A stretch of DNA of 64,000 nucleotides. Origin: Larix kaempferi (lineage: Eukaryota; Streptophyta; Pinopsida; Pinales; Pinaceae). The translations under genes and the position numbers were made by a program. Location: assembly GCA_027924585.1 (NCBI GenBank), contig BSBM01000870.1, positions 4,153,001 through 4,217,000 of the forward strand, given 5' to 3'. Of this stretch, positions 32,711-45,551 are shown piece after piece (positions within the stretch are counted from its first letter, which is position 1; the number at the start of each line of letters is the position of its first letter). The notes under the pieces were generated by a model. It saw only the letters and a program-made list of their open reading frames with translations. It was not told the origin of the DNA and searched no databases.

Positions 32711-34980
32711 TATGATTGATTTGTAAGTCTTCTTATTGAACATCCATCACTTGTTCAGTGTTCATCATTCTTCATGATCTTTCCTAAAATCAAAATTAAT
32801 TACATGATTAGTAATACTTCATAATCATCAAATCATGTTTGACATGATAATCTATTATGCATACATATATGATTCATATAGTTATGCAACTATCTTGACC
32901 AGTACTTTGACACAACACTTTTCCATATCCTGTATGCATACAGTGGCTATCTAGATGCCTTCCATCTATACCAAAACATACTATCGAGAGTGTGCACAGC
33001 TATCAGCATGTCAACAAAGAGGTTTCATTCTAGACAAGCAACAATGGAATGTCTGTCCAACTTACAAATCATATGCATATTAGTAGTATATTGTTCAATG
33101 CTATATGAATGCTTACACTCAACATGATATATTCTAGGAATACAAATATGCATACAACTATTACGAACAATATCATTGACTATTCAAAGATTCAAATAAC
33201 AACTCAAATACTTATCTTTTATGTTCATGTGGTTGCCTCCCGCTTGATCTCTATATGTCTTTGAACTTCTATTCATTCTGTACCACTATGCATGCTTAAG
33301 TGTGCACTAGTTTCATCCTCATGATCTCATACAAACATACATTCATTAGTATAATCCCAATACTATCAAAACATTATAATTCTAAATAATCTTAAGTATG
33401 TATGGTCATGATTATTTCATACACATGTATACTTACCTAAGATCTTAACAAAGTAAGATTCTGACTTGATATAGGAAAACATACCTGGATTATCAAGCTT
33501 GGTTATGTCTTAACATACCAAACAATATCTTCTTTGTTCTCTTCAATGATTTAGAGACCTTGTGCTAGAACTTGCATATATCGTAGGTTAAGCATAGTAG
33601 AACAAATTCATACATACCTCGTAAGTAGATCTTCTATGTGGTCAAAGACTATGGACGGGTCTTTGTCCTTATGTCATCATGGTTATAGAACTTGATTTGT
33701 CTTTCTTAATGTACCTGTATCTTGTTAGCAGACAACATCATCCTCACACAACACCACAAGTGCATTAGTACAATCATAAGTGTCATAACCTTAATCAATG
33801 AATGTCTTCTTTCATTCACATGCATTCATTATCAAACAATCATAATTGTACTAACCTCAATAACATGAATACAATCATCTCATAAACTTAATCATAAACA
33901 GATTTCAAAACATACCTGTATTTCCTCAAGTCATACCTGTCAAGATTGCTTTTAACCCAATCCACTTTGATTTGCTGAAACTGGATCTGGAGCTGGATTA
34001 GGGTTTGTCAGAGAAACCCTAAAAATTCAAACTTTGAATTTCAAACTTCTGAATGGATGAAAAGATGTGGCTTTCTGAGTTGATCAATCTGGTATAATTC
34101 AATTTTGAAAACTGCAAAATTTGACCCCTCAAAATTGCCTTTGAAACTTCTGGATTCACTGGATAGGACCCTGAACTAGGGTTTAATCAAGCCCACCCTT
34201 CTGACCAACCAAAAAATTCGATCTTGGTCTCTAAATTTCTATTTTTCTTAGTAGCATTCAGCCGTGGACTCCGATTCAAAAAATTCCAACTTTCTCTAAA
34301 ACCCTAATTTCCCACAGCAGAGACGATTCAAGAATGAAGGTGCTCAAAATCCAAGTCTGTTTTGACAGAAATATGCACCTGATTGTTTCTGGTGTAACTC
34401 TGAAATTACGAATCCACAAGGTCTGAAAGTTTTGCCTGTAGTAGCCTGACCTGTCCTCTTTCCAACCCCACAGATCTGACCTCAATTGGATTCTCTGAGA
34501 GAGAGTTATGCCAAGTGTCGCAATGTGACCTATTTATGGGATAAAACAGGAGAACGAACTTGTACAGCGTGCCACGTGTCACTGGTTCAACTTCGGCCTC
34601 TAAAAAAGTTACCTGAGAAACTACAGTCTGTGCTCTACCTGTCACGTTTTACTAAATTTCATTTGGAGCTTCCTATCCCAAGTTGTGACCTTTTTGCCTA
34701 GGTCACCTGTTTATGACTAAGATCTGGAAGAGGCAGAAACCCTAACTTGTACTGATCATAAATCACAAAATACAACGAATCTGAGGTTTTCCTTTGGACA
34801 CAAGGTACACGGGGATGTTATCTACGACCTGTAAAGGTTTTAGATCCTGAACCTTTGCCAAAATGGATTTATAGCGAAAGTGCCACGATGACTGTTTTTT
34901 GCTATATAAAACCCTAACCTTCAAATTGTCGCAAGTGAAGCAAATGTCGTAAGTGTCATACATTGCCTTCCTTCAGGTTA
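32711..34980 (-). other. E3 internal region without recognisable coding
   Basis: Colinear with 17111-19631 of E1. Contains repeated 'aaaccctaa' leader-like text at 33990-34320. ORFs 34276-34963 are short and overlap on both strands. No gag, protease or integrase is seen. Confidence 0.55.
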
Positions 34981-34992
34981 GCTATGATACCA
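34981..34992 (-). promoter_or_regulatory. E3 primer-binding site
   Basis: Minus-strand TGGTATCATAGC, one mismatch to the initiator-Met site, directly abutting the LTR. Confidence 0.82.
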
Positions 34993-35616
34993 TGTTAAGA
35001 TTCAATATGCTAAGACAGAAAATATCAGCATTACATTCCATTTCACAACAATAGCATATATAGGATCGCTGAAAGAACAACAAGCACAGCATAAACACAA
35101 GAGACACAGATTTATCCTGGGAAACCCTCATGGGGTAGAAAACCCAGCAATGCTTCCTCAATATAGATGACCAGCAAATACAAAGATGTAAACCGTATAC
35201 AAGAGCTCCTTCTCCTCCATAGCAGATCTCTCCCTCACCTATGCGTTATTCACAAGTGAGTGTAGTGTGTGTTAAATGAGGAACACACCTCCTCTATTTA
35301 TACACAACTCCGACTTGTCTTTTACACAAGCTAGGTCGACCCCCAACTTAACCACTTTACATAATGTGACAGGGTCGACCCCCAACTTAACCACTTTACA
35401 TAATGTGACAGGGCCGACCCCACTAGGGTGGTCTAATAACCCTTTGACCCACATAACACATACAGGGCCGACCCCAGTAGGGAAGTCTAATAACCCAAGT
35501 TACCACAGAGGAATAAACATCTCCAGATACATGACAAAGTCTCATCGGAGGAATGAAACATCTCCAGAATAATAAAGTACAAATATAATATTCTTAAATG
35601 TTACAATATTTCAACA
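34993..35616 (-). repeat. E3 5' LTR
   Basis: 624 bp; longer than the 3' copy because of an extra duplicated segment ('ggtcgacccccaacttaacc' occurs twice near 35335-35400). TATAAATA promoter box on the minus strand at plus 35295-35302. Confidence 0.88.
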
Positions 35617-35639
35617 ATATCTTCACTAGAAACCTCAAT

Positions 35640-36510
35640 AGGGGCATCATCGTCTTTCTCATTAGCAAACTATACAATCGAGGTTAGAGTAATCATGTCC
35701 TGGTATCTTAATAATAACAAAACTTATCAAAAGAAAGAGAAGAAGAAGATTTCAAAAAACAAAATGAGCTTGTAGTACTAGAAGGTGTGGGATTTAAAGG
35801 TGTAGATATAGAAACACTAGAGTAAAGTGACCACGATTGATTTCTATGTTGATCTAAAAACTTCTCTTCGACCAATTGTGCTTGATCATACTTGTCATCA
35901 AGTGTGGTGATTTCCATGTACTTCAAACCACAATACAAATGTTCTTGCAATCCACTTTAAAAATTGAGGATGATTTTATTAGTGGGATCATCAATACTTA
36001 GAATAATATGCAAGCGATTGAACTAATGGATGTAGTCTTCTACAAACATGATGAATCCTTAGTGTACGTGAATCCACTTACTGCTCATATCCTATTTGTC
36101 GCTGGAAGGATATAATATGGGACTTAGGGCTTCCACAAACCTAGTCCAACTAGTGATTGGATTTTGATTTACCGCATGCTTTACAATAAGTAGTTAAGCA
36201 AGACCCATACGCTTCAATTTGGTAGATGGAACATTTACGTCTGTAGGGAATTGATTATAATCGAACCATGTGTCCGGGTATGGAATCCCATGGTCGAGCA
36301 TTTTCAGATCACATGATCCATTGTAAATGGGCACCTCACCTTTGGCACTACAAGTAGTAGGTTTGGTGACAAAATATCATCGAGCTTATTGGCGGATGCA
36401 GCAATGATGTTGGCAAGTTCTATCACCCTTCCAATAAATGAGCATTGCACCATGGCCCATGTGGTCATCATCTTTGTTGCAAGTGCAAAAGAGCAACAAC
36501 CACAATCCAT
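35640..36510 (-). pseudogene. Ty3/gypsy-type gag remnant
   Basis: On the minus strand, frame pieces read in gag order: a start-like region near 36340 (VPIYNGSCDLKMLDH), TWFDYNQFPTDVNVP, an ITSWTRFVEALSPILYP block, then GLQEHLYCGLKYMEITTLDD and LVEEKFLDQHR near 35850. The W-x-x-F-x-E-A-L and LxSGLQ patterns are those of the retrotransposon gag domain. At least four stops break the frame. Its direction (5' side to the right) fits an older minus-oriented gypsy element whose LTR would lie near 36.6-39.3 kb. Confidence 0.6.
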
Positions 36511-37876
36511 AGAACTTGATTTGTTGAGAATATTTTGAGTTTACAAAAACAACCTTCCCTTACGAAAATCAAGCTTTTCAATACCTTTGTTCTAATGAAC
36601 TTTTGATACACACCCTCATTATGAAGCTTCAAAATAACTTAAATGTATAAGAATTTCTCCATCATTCAAATATTGCAAAAGAACACCAGTAAAATTTCTT
36701 TTCAAGCAAAGATATAGTGGCCTTTCATAGAAAAAGAAATCATCCAAATGAATTGGGACACGTGACCTATATGTGCACCTTGATGAATTTTTCTCATTGA
36801 AAGGATCTGACCAATTCTTTTAGAACCACATGGCTTGGTTCATTGCATGAAGAATATACCCACATGTTGAAAGGATGCCACAAGAGAACGATGACTTGGA
36901 GACACGATATAAACCACATTCCAATTTGTACCACAACTACAACAATGCTAACTTGGAAGATTGAGCCACAACTATCTTGATATGCTAGTGCTAAACATGC
37001 CTCAATCAACATGAATCAAAACATTCAAAGTTATTTTAATCATAGTTCTCTTTGTGGCTTGGAGAAGAGGCCAAATAGGGATGAAGCATGTGGACACCAA
37101 TGGAAAAAAAGCCACAACAAATTCACTCATCCAGACCATGTCCAAGTTCAAAGGGCCAAGGAAGATTACAACGCTAGTCTGAAATAGTAATGCCAAAAGG
37201 GGCATGAGGAAATATGCTGCATTGCCTTTCTTGTGTTTGTGGTAATTCTAATTGAGAAAACACGATAGTTGTATAGATCGTAAAACAAAAGGAAGACACT
37301 TCTCATATCAACTTTGCATGACCAGATTTTGAACAAGGAGTCATGTGAGATTACATGTTATACAGAACGCAGCGCAATAATCAAGACCTAATTTGACAAA
37401 GAAGATCATGGACAACAACTCCAACCTCGTGCACTATCGCACAACTGAATATCACATGAGATACACAATGAAATGATCAATAGATTTTCATATCAATTAT
37501 AGAAGAAAGGAATAACAACATGCTATAACAATAGATCAACATTCAACAGAATGATCAACTATCACTCAAAAGATCACACTACTTCAGCCTAACAATAAAA
37601 CTAGCATCCTCAAGCTAGGTTTGTTCCCAAATGATGCATCGAGAACCCTAGGAAGCAAATGGAAGCAAGATTTATCCAAACCCATAACTATATCCAAGAA
37701 CAAAAATTAGAGAAACAAGGAATGGATACCCAAACCAAAGATTTTTCAGAATGTTTTAATAACAATGATGTGCATCAAGACCATAATTCTGCGCAAGAAG
37801 TGTAACTCATAATCTCCCATTGAATTTTCATTAAGCATACATAAACTTGAACAGTCTTTTACAATAAAACTAGCAT
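36511..37876. other. Non-coding; possible gypsy leader and LTR part
   Basis: No domain recognised; minus ORFs at 36794-37205 are short. The right end resembles the sequence before 11097. Confidence 0.4.
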
Positions 37877-37881
37877 GCTTT

Positions 37882-39047
37882 TGTTGAGAATAGTGTTATT
37901 GATGTCAAAGCGCAATGATGATGATGTGTTGATGCAAGGATGAATTATGCATACCAAGGTCAGCAAAATGCCCACATAAGCACAAGAGAATATGCCTGCC
38001 AAGGACAACAAAATGCAAGGATAAATTATGCCTGCCAAGGTCAGCAAAATGCCCACATAAACACAAAAGAATATGCCCACCAAAGACAACAAAATGCCTG
38101 CCAGGCCATGGAAGTTTATGCCCGCACAAGCACAAAAGAATATGCCCATATAAGGTCATCAAAATGCCCACCAGGCCATAATTAATGCCCACACTGTCAA
38201 AGTAAATGCTAGCCAGTTCAGGAAATGCACGCCTAGGCTATATGAGTTATTGTTTTTAATGCAGTTTGAGGAGGGCAGCCACTATCCCACATTACCCATT
38301 GATGAAGCCCTTTTATAATTACACAAGTCGGCCCTATTATTATAAAAAGTGGGATTGATACCTATAGGTCGGCTCAGACATATTTTACATGGAAAAATGA
38401 CTATAAATATATAAGATGGCACTCTATATGCAACCTAAGGATCAATAACTCATTCATCAAGATCCGAGACAGTGCAAAATTACTTGGGGTTATTCATCTT
38501 GTGCGCAGGTTTGGAGCAGTTTACTGACAGGCCAAAATTTGAGGGTTAGACTAAGTGTAACTGAAGCTGAAAACAGAACTGTTCAGATCACTGGTTGAGC
38601 AGACTTCAGACTGTGGTTAAGGTACAAATACAGTCGGAAGAAGGGTGTAAAAGTAGATAAAATGTTTGACAGAAATCCATGTACAGGACTGTTTAGAAAC
38701 ATCTTTTGACAAAATAGATGTAACTGTTGAAGATTCCTTTAAGAAGGATCATTTTGAAGATTTTTTATTTGATTGGGGATAGGTATCCCCTGTAGGTGGG
38801 TGCCTACAACATTCATTTTGCTGAGTTGGTGCTCAGCCTGAGAATTGGTGTTCTCTGTAGGTAGGAGCCTACAAAATTTATTATAAATAAAGCTATTCAC
38901 TGTTTCTTCAATATTTGGATATCTATTGTTACTGAAGATTGTTTGAAATTGTGCAAGTTAAGGTGTCAAAGCAAAAAGTAATTAAAGTCTGTAGTATACT
39001 GATTCACCCCCCCCCCTCTCTCAGTATACCTGTGATATATTCCAACA
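37882..39047 (+). mobile_element. Solo LTR, 1166 bp, TSD GCTTT
   Basis: Starts TGTTGAGAATAGTG and ends TATTCCAACA, flanked by GCTTT at 37877-37881 and 39048-39052. The uninterrupted site can be seen in repeat copy A around 11095. A TATAAATATATAAG promoter-like box lies at about 38402 on the plus strand, and a C12 tract (gattcaccccccccccc, from about 39005) sits near the 3' end as in several plant copia LTRs. Tandem 'caagg..agcaaaatgcc' units occur at 37955-38175. Confidence 0.85.
37955..38175. repeat. Degenerate short repeats within the solo LTR
   Basis: Units around 'tgcc(t/c)gccaagg(t/a)cagcaaaatgcccacataa(g/a)cacaa(g/a)agaatatgcc' recur about four times with varied length. They keep frames open on both strands (37859-38192 minus, 37940-38185 plus), which are by-products. 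Confidence 0.75.
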
Positions 39048-39290
39048 GCTTTTCATAGCACATATCTCGATAGGCTACTAATAACTCAATCAATTACAAT
39101 GATAAAATAGATAGAGATAAGATCTCAACTAATCACAAGTGGCAACAAACCACAATTATTTTTATGCTATACTAATGTTAGACAAAACAAATAATATGAA
39201 TATGATAAAACATATTAAGAATCCCTATCAGTGCACTTCCTTCCTTACTGTTGGTTTCTCTAACTGAATGCTCTAAGATGACAATTTATT
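39048..39290. repeat. Dispersed repeat copy B (partner at 11097-11396)
   Basis: Resumes after the solo LTR and is colinear with copy A through 'gcaacaaaccacaatt' and 'aatatgaatatga' to about 'ctgaatgct'. Probably LTR sequence of the older gypsy element. Confidence 0.55.
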
Positions 39291-40995
39291 GAAATTTAGC
39301 TTGTATGACAATCTGAGCTAGTACAAGCTCTCATGTGAGAATATGATCACTTAAACCGGTGAAGGTAGATTTCTCAATTAGACAATGATACTACCAATGT
39401 AAAGAGAGAGCTAGCTCAACTAATGTTTGACCATTATAACACTGCTAGACAATGATGTACCTAGCGGTACTTACGAGGAGTCGTCCTTAAATTATAAGGA
39501 ACAAACCCAAGTAACACCTAAAGGATAAAATATTCTAATTGATATGAATGTGATGATTACAATGAATGAATGATATCCTTTTATATAATATTGAATGGGT
39601 GAGTCACAATGAAGACCCTAGGGAATAGGTCCTGATAACATATTATTTAACTAGGGCCGATCAATTAATATGTATATTCTAATTACTAAGTACTAAAATG
39701 TATATTCTAGTTACTAAGTTACCTAAGGCCTCTACTACCCTGGGAAAGAACAGCCAATAGTGCCTGTGCAAACAAACACACAAAGTTCTGCAACATATTT
39801 GAATCAAAACAATAGTCAGATTTAAACTCAAAATAACATTACCAACTTTTCTAGAATCTGGAATATTCCAAGATTTATCATCTGGACCTGCCTGTTAGAA
39901 TCAAGATGTACAATACTTAATGCATTCATAAATGACTCATGATATATTTACAACATGCCACAAAAAAACATATATATTAGTCTAAATCCAAAATTTTACT
40001 ATCTCTACATAAAAGTGTTTGGTTAACCTTGCTTAAAATGCAAGGCACTACACTCCAGTTAGAAGTTTTTTGACTTCCATGTCTGTTGCCGTTGTAAACT
40101 GGCTTGCTTGGTCAGACTCATTATGCATTGTGCAGATGCAACACACACTCTGTTTTAGAAGAGCAATAAAATTAAGTGTTAACACTACCAACTAATTTTA
40201 AGATAACATTTTCTATGATGAATAAGCTTAACTCTTCACTTCTTCAATATGATATTGCTACTCCCTTATGCATCGGTCCACTACCAATGTTTTGCTTAAC
40301 AATAGTTTTTCCCACCAGCAAGGAAATAACCCTCTGGAAAGCTGCTAAGTAGCCTTTCTCAATCAACAAATAGTTATATATGCTAATCTCACAAAATAAC
40401 GCTCTTTCAAGCAAACGATATGCTTTATGAAGCATAGAGATTTTGATTTAAGTGCTTTTTAAGACTGCAAGAAGTGGTTGGCCATGAACAAGGGCTAAAG
40501 GGGCATTTAATCAAGGCTCAAAGTTGGAAGCCTACCCTAGATTGTGCTGATTGACTTAACACACTACCAAATTATGGTGAGAAGAAAAATCAGAAAGATA
40601 CATACAAAGCAATTTCAAGAATCATTCAGAGTCCCAAGCAAAGCTAATATGGTCTCTCATGTTGCTTTGGGATTGTTCATATTTACCCTTTGCATTTTAT
40701 CTTTTTATATGGTATAACATATGAAATTGCAAGAAGTGGCTAACTTGCTTTTAGCCACCCTAAATATTTAGAAATGAAAGAGAAGAAAATAGAATTAGCA
40801 AATGGACACCCTTAAATAAAAAGGTCATAAACTACAAACCGTTTCTACCAATTATAAATCCCTATTTCCTTAATTACAACAGGAAAATATGACAGCACAT
40901 AATGTGACAACTTGAACTTAACTGAGGTCATTTTCTTTCCCTTTTAATCTTCCTCTTCTCTTATCTTCATTTTGCAAATAGAATGAATGCTCCCT
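39291..40995. other. Sequence downstream of the reductase gene
   Basis: Non-coding; includes the reductase 3' untranslated region (its end is not determinable). One 63-codon minus ORF (40244-40435) has protein-like composition (KGYLAAFQRVISLLVGKTI) but no recognised family; it could be an exon or gene relic. Confidence 0.4.
40244..40435 (-). other. Orphan ORF, possible exon relic
   Basis: 63 codons, minus strand, ending IGSGPMHKGVAISY-stop. Composition is that of an ordinary globular protein, unlike the AT-driven ORFs around it. It lies 560 bp downstream of the reductase stop codon on the same strand. I do not recognise the protein; it may be chance. Confidence 0.2.
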
Positions 40996-41893
40996 TTATG
41001 ACCAAGCTTCAACATGATACCTTCCAACTTTTTCCAATTGTTTGAGCCATCTGGAAGCTGACTCTTTTGAGAAACCTCCTTCCCTTGATATGATTTCTTC
41101 TAGGGTTGACATTACATCTGCAGGCATTTTTGTTGCAGAGCCAGCAACATACACCCAAGCACCTGATTTCAAAAAATTCCACACTTTAATGCCTTCCTCC
41201 TTCATCTTGTGCTGTACATAGATCTTCTGTGCTTGATCTCTTGAGAAAGCAACAAAGAATCCACCGCCTTTTTCCTCTGACAATACTTTACATTTTTTTG
41301 TATGTGAAAACCAGAAATCTTTGTAAAGGAAGTCTTTGGCTTCATTTCTACAGCCAAAAAAGAAAAGAATAGGAGCCGCAGGTTCATTTGCACTTAAAAT
41401 TGCTCTCTCTTCAATGAAAGCCCGAAATGGTGCACAGCCTGTTCCTGGTCCAACCAGAACTAAAGGAATAGATGGGGGTGGTGCTTTTAGTGCACCTCGA
41501 TGGAACCACACTGGAACATGTACCTCATCTGCAGATTTCAAAGAACACATCTGACTGCTACCCCAAGATACTATGTAACAATTGAAACTTCTTTATTAGA
41601 ACCTTTATATTCGCTGACCATTTAGAAGTCAAGAAAAAAAACAATATAGAGATGGTACTGACACACAGCAGCAAACCTTTTTTAGGATCTAGCTGCGCTA
41701 ACCATGTCGAGCATAGGCCATATCTCCTTCTTTTAAAAGGAGTCATCCATGACACCACAGCTACTGTTATGTGCACCTGGTTAGGGTGAGCTAAAGGTGA
41801 AGAGGAGATGGAGAACATCCGTGTTCGAAGTCTAGGAACTAATTGCAAGAGCCATTCCAGGGGCAGATGCACAGATGGAAAGTCTTCCAGTAC
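40996..41893 (-). CDS. NADPH-dependent diflavin reductase (NDOR1/ATR3/TAH18 type), last two coding exons
   Basis: Diflavin reductases of this group pass electrons from NADPH through FAD and FMN to the Fe-S protein Dre2/anamorsin in cytosolic iron-sulfur assembly. Exon 41677-41893 encodes VLEDFPSVHLPLEWLLQLVP and the FAD-binding motif RTRMFSISSSPLAHP. Exon 40996-41528 encodes the NADP-binding motifs GPGTGCAPFRAF, FFFGCRNEAKDFLY and VYVAGSATKMPADV, and the C-terminus YHVEAWS with the penultimate-position Trp that stacks on FAD. The two exons join in phase 1 (codon G|AT, Asp) with canonical GT and AG. About 248 residues are present of an expected roughly 600. The family call over other CPR-like reductases rests on the short spacing after the FAD motif and the EAWS end. 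No upstream exon was recognised, so the gene is partial here. Confidence 0.88.
41529..41676 (-). other. Phase-1 intron in the reductase gene
   Basis: 148 bp. Donor AAAAAAG|GTTTGC at 41677/41676 and acceptor TCTGCAG|ATGAGG at 41529/41528 on the minus strand. A preceding acceptor (TGACAG|GTACTGG) bounds the upstream exon at 41893. Confidence 0.8.
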
Positions 41894-44800
41894 CTGTCAC
41901 ATCATTTCAACACCTGTCAGGAGACCATAGAAAAAGCCTTATTTTAATGTAGTAGACTTAGGGCTTTGCACAGATACGGACAGACAGATCAACAAAATCT
42001 TATTTCTACTGAGTTTAACATACATCTGTTAACAATTCTGTTAAAGGAAAAGTATTAAACATATCTTAAGTCTTTCTTTCCTAACATTGCTTAAAGTACT
42101 TGATGGGATGCTCTGAAAAACTTTAACCCAAATAACCTGATCCAATTTACTCTCCAAAAGTTCCAGTCATTACAGTGCGTGATTTCATGATAGTTTGCTT
42201 TTATAAATTTTTTTTTACAAAAGAGAAAGCACCTCACTCTTCCAATATATAGGACATGATATTAAAAGAATTAAGGGAGCACATGAAAAACATGGAAAGT
42301 GCACAAACAGGGTTCACGTTATATATGCAATAGCACCTAATAGCTATTTGTCTAGACTATAGTTGCCTGCTCAAGTGATAACGCATCATGTCTTTCATGT
42401 TAATTATTTAACAGAAGCACCATTCCTTTTATGTTCTCCAAAGTTATGTGAATGTGCAAAAGTTGATGCACACTCCAAAGGTATCATGGGTGAATCAGTA
42501 AGAAAACTCAGAAATAGAGAAAACAATCACAACTCTGGGTAGACACAGGAACCACTGAGTCTACCCGATCTGCCACCCTAGATGGGTCAGTTTGACCTAG
42601 ACTTGGTGGGCGTGACCTGAACTTGGGTTTGTTGATGTTCTCCATGGTTCCAGCATCGAGCAAACATTCTGTAGATATTCTTATAGAGTGAGTCGACTTG
42701 TCTATGTTACAAGGGATCTTATCTCTTTGTATATTAGACAAAATCTAATCTAATGTTGAATTTGACATTGGCTCTGTTATGCGCTTGAGCAGCTACAATG
42801 TTCCAGAGAGGCTGAGCCGTTGAGGCTAGTGCAAGGGGCCAATTTTTTTTATTGTACAGGCCAAAGTGGGATTTATTGTATGGATATTTGGTTTGGGGGT
42901 TGTTTAACTCCTGGATTGGACATGGCCAGGCCCCTTGGTTTCACTCTCAGAAGTACCTGGCTTAGTGGCTTTGCTAACTGCCCCTTCGGTGAATTGTCCC
43001 CAATTAAATAATTTTCAGATAAACAATTAAGTTGGCCTATCCAATTCCTAAGGGTTATGTAGGAAAATTAAAATATTGATATTTAACCCCAAGGCCTATA
43101 GTTTTTCATGGAAATTCATAATTATAAATTGATGGTGGAAAATAGGCCAATAAATTATGGAAAAATCATTAATTGCTCCAAAATGAAGTTGCATGGAGTT
43201 CTAGTTGGACTTGGTGTAGATTTTCTGCCTTTCAAACTGCCTGCTGGTTTATGTCAGTTTTAGGTGGTTTTCACCTACAGCCTGTTTTGCATTGGCTGTA
43301 GGTTACTTAATGCAAAAAGACTTGACAGTAAACACACAATTTAAAAGCATTTAACAGGCTGCAAATTAATTCAATAACATTCACACATAATTTGACTCAG
43401 AGATTTTTGGCCAAATCAAGCCCTGGAAAAACCCCCACGGGGAAAACCAGTTGAGAGAGAGAGAGATTTATTATTCCTTCAGCAAAGCAATTTAACAGCA
43501 GTACAAAGTCAAATACAACTTATCTCCACTTTAATTGCATCCCAGTCTGCCTCGATTTCAGTGCACAACTGCTGCCTGGAAATGAGTGCAGATCCTTCTC
43601 GGTTTCTGTGCAATTAAAGGTGCTGTATCCTCCTCAAATTCTGTGCAGAAAACACACTCAGAACCCTGCTGACTGTTACTGGAATTTATGCATGTAATAA
43701 CCCCAGAACATTGACTGTATTTGACTGCTGTACGAACCACTGTACCAGTCACTTCTCATAAAAAACGTGCAGACTGTAATCTCCTCACAGCGTGACAGTA
43801 GACCACGGGGTTTGTGTCAGGGATTGATATTACACTATCTGAGCCTCAACTAAATGAAGCTACCACGAAATACAAGCCCAGACTCCACCTCAACCTGCGT
43901 GCTAATGAATAGACTGCTGAAAGGTACCTTCACGATTTTATTGCATGAGATGACAGCAGTTCTCACGGTTCACTTTGCTAATAATAAATGCCAGAAAGAA
44001 TACCTTGTAAACTGAGCCAATACTGGAAAACCCATGCCTGGAAACTCGTGCCTGTGGAGTCACGGTTTCAATGCCTGTGCCCTAGCTCGACCTCCTCCTT
44101 CTCGAGTTCTCTCTTCACCTCTCTTCACCTCATTCTCAACATAACAAAAATGATCTAGGTATTCTGCCTCCCTCCCTTTTTGTCCAATCCCTAAAAGGGA
44201 ATCTTAATCCAAAGGTGTAGATTAAATCAAATCAATGGCTGAGATTTTATGTGAGTAAAAGTCACATAATTAAATCACTTAATTAATTATTACTCACCCA
44301 CTTTTAACTTTAGACAAAAAGTGACTTTACAAACATAAAGTCTCATTAATTGTTTAATTAATGTGAGGGTCCCATCACCCCTTTCTTAGTGACTTAGGCT
44401 AACATCACTAGGGGAACTCGTCCAAGGTACAAAACTAACACTTGGGGGCGCATAAGTGGATATGTAGGGTCCACATGAGGGAATATTCCTCCTTTACACA
44501 TGGCACCATCCTCAAAATCGAATTTGGAGGGATAAGTAACTCCCATGGGGAAGTTGAAAAGTCACAGGGTTATTTTTAGTCAATGACAGATTCTATGACA
44601 ACCCTATGACACTTTATGACACTTATCACAGATTCGCTTACAACTATTATAACAGTAGGACCGATTCTATGACATATATGACATGTAAGAGCTAAAAATA
44701 GGCCCAAAGAGGGCACATGAGGTGTGTGGAGCCCAAGGGAGCTTCATGCAAGAGATCAAGCAAAATCAAGACAAGTGTCACTTGGGTTAATGTAACAACC

Positions 44801-45551
44801 AAGATTAACACTAATTCGAGTTAATGAACCAAGAGGAGGGAAATTCGAGTTTCTTGGAGGGAAAGGAGGCCAAGGAGGTTATTAAAAGAAGAGCAAGTCG
44901 AATTGGGTCAGCTTTTGGTCATTTTTCATTTGCATCTTTGCAATTTGGGAGAGCTTTAGCTTGTCCATTGCACGATGGGTGTTTACCTTCCCTGTTATTG
45001 AACCAATTTCGAAGGTGAAAGATTCATGTCCAAGTTGGTTGGAGGAGAGGCCATTCAGACCTCTTATCAAAGCTTAATGAAGGTGTTTTATTGCAGGTTT
45101 GAGTTCCTCTACAGTTCAAGTTCATCTCTCATGTATTTCTCCACTATCTCTTCTCACAATCTTCTCTCAATGTCTATTTTCTAGTGTTGATGGCACACTC
45201 ATAGTTGTATGAAACTTGTGGAGGATGATTTGATGACTCCATTGTTATGATATTTGATATATATCACTATCCTGAGCTGCACATTTGAGCCATAGCTCGA
45301 AATTCCATGTCTTTTATGTAAACATTCCAAGCAAACCATCAATTTGAGCTAGTTTCCCCTCTACTTTCATATGGACTTTTTGGAGTAGTTTTGCATATGT
45401 TTTATATTAGTCTTTCTCAATGTTTTAGCAGGTGTTCGAACAACCTATGATGTACTGTTTATGATCAATTTAGTCTATGCAAGCCCCTTGGGCATTTGAT
45501 TAGATTTTATGCAACAAAATCCATGTTCATTGTTCACAATTTTCCAAGCAA
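41894..45551. other. Non-coding; large intron or 5' flank with LTR-like text
   Basis: No further reductase exon was recognised. 43390-44800 has LTR-like features (accccc-acgggg-aaaacc text at 43430-43450, a (GA)n run, CT-rich stretch near 44090-44130) but I could not define ends. Minus ORF 43558-43752 and plus ORF 44824-45018 have no domain. Confidence 0.4.

Larger units (their letters stand above)
29195..35616 (-). mobile_element. E3: Ty1/copia-type element of the E1 family
   Basis: LTRs at 29195-29777 and 34993-35616 with the E1-family ends. Flanks ATATG (29190-29194) and ATATC (35617-35621) are a duplication with one mismatch. Primer site at 34981-34992 (one mismatch), purine tract at 29778-29792. 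Like E1 it lacks gag, protease and integrase, and keeps RNase H and part of reverse transcriptase with a long tandem-repeat 3' spacer. RNase H is open over its whole length, so E3 is better preserved than E1. Confidence 0.9.
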
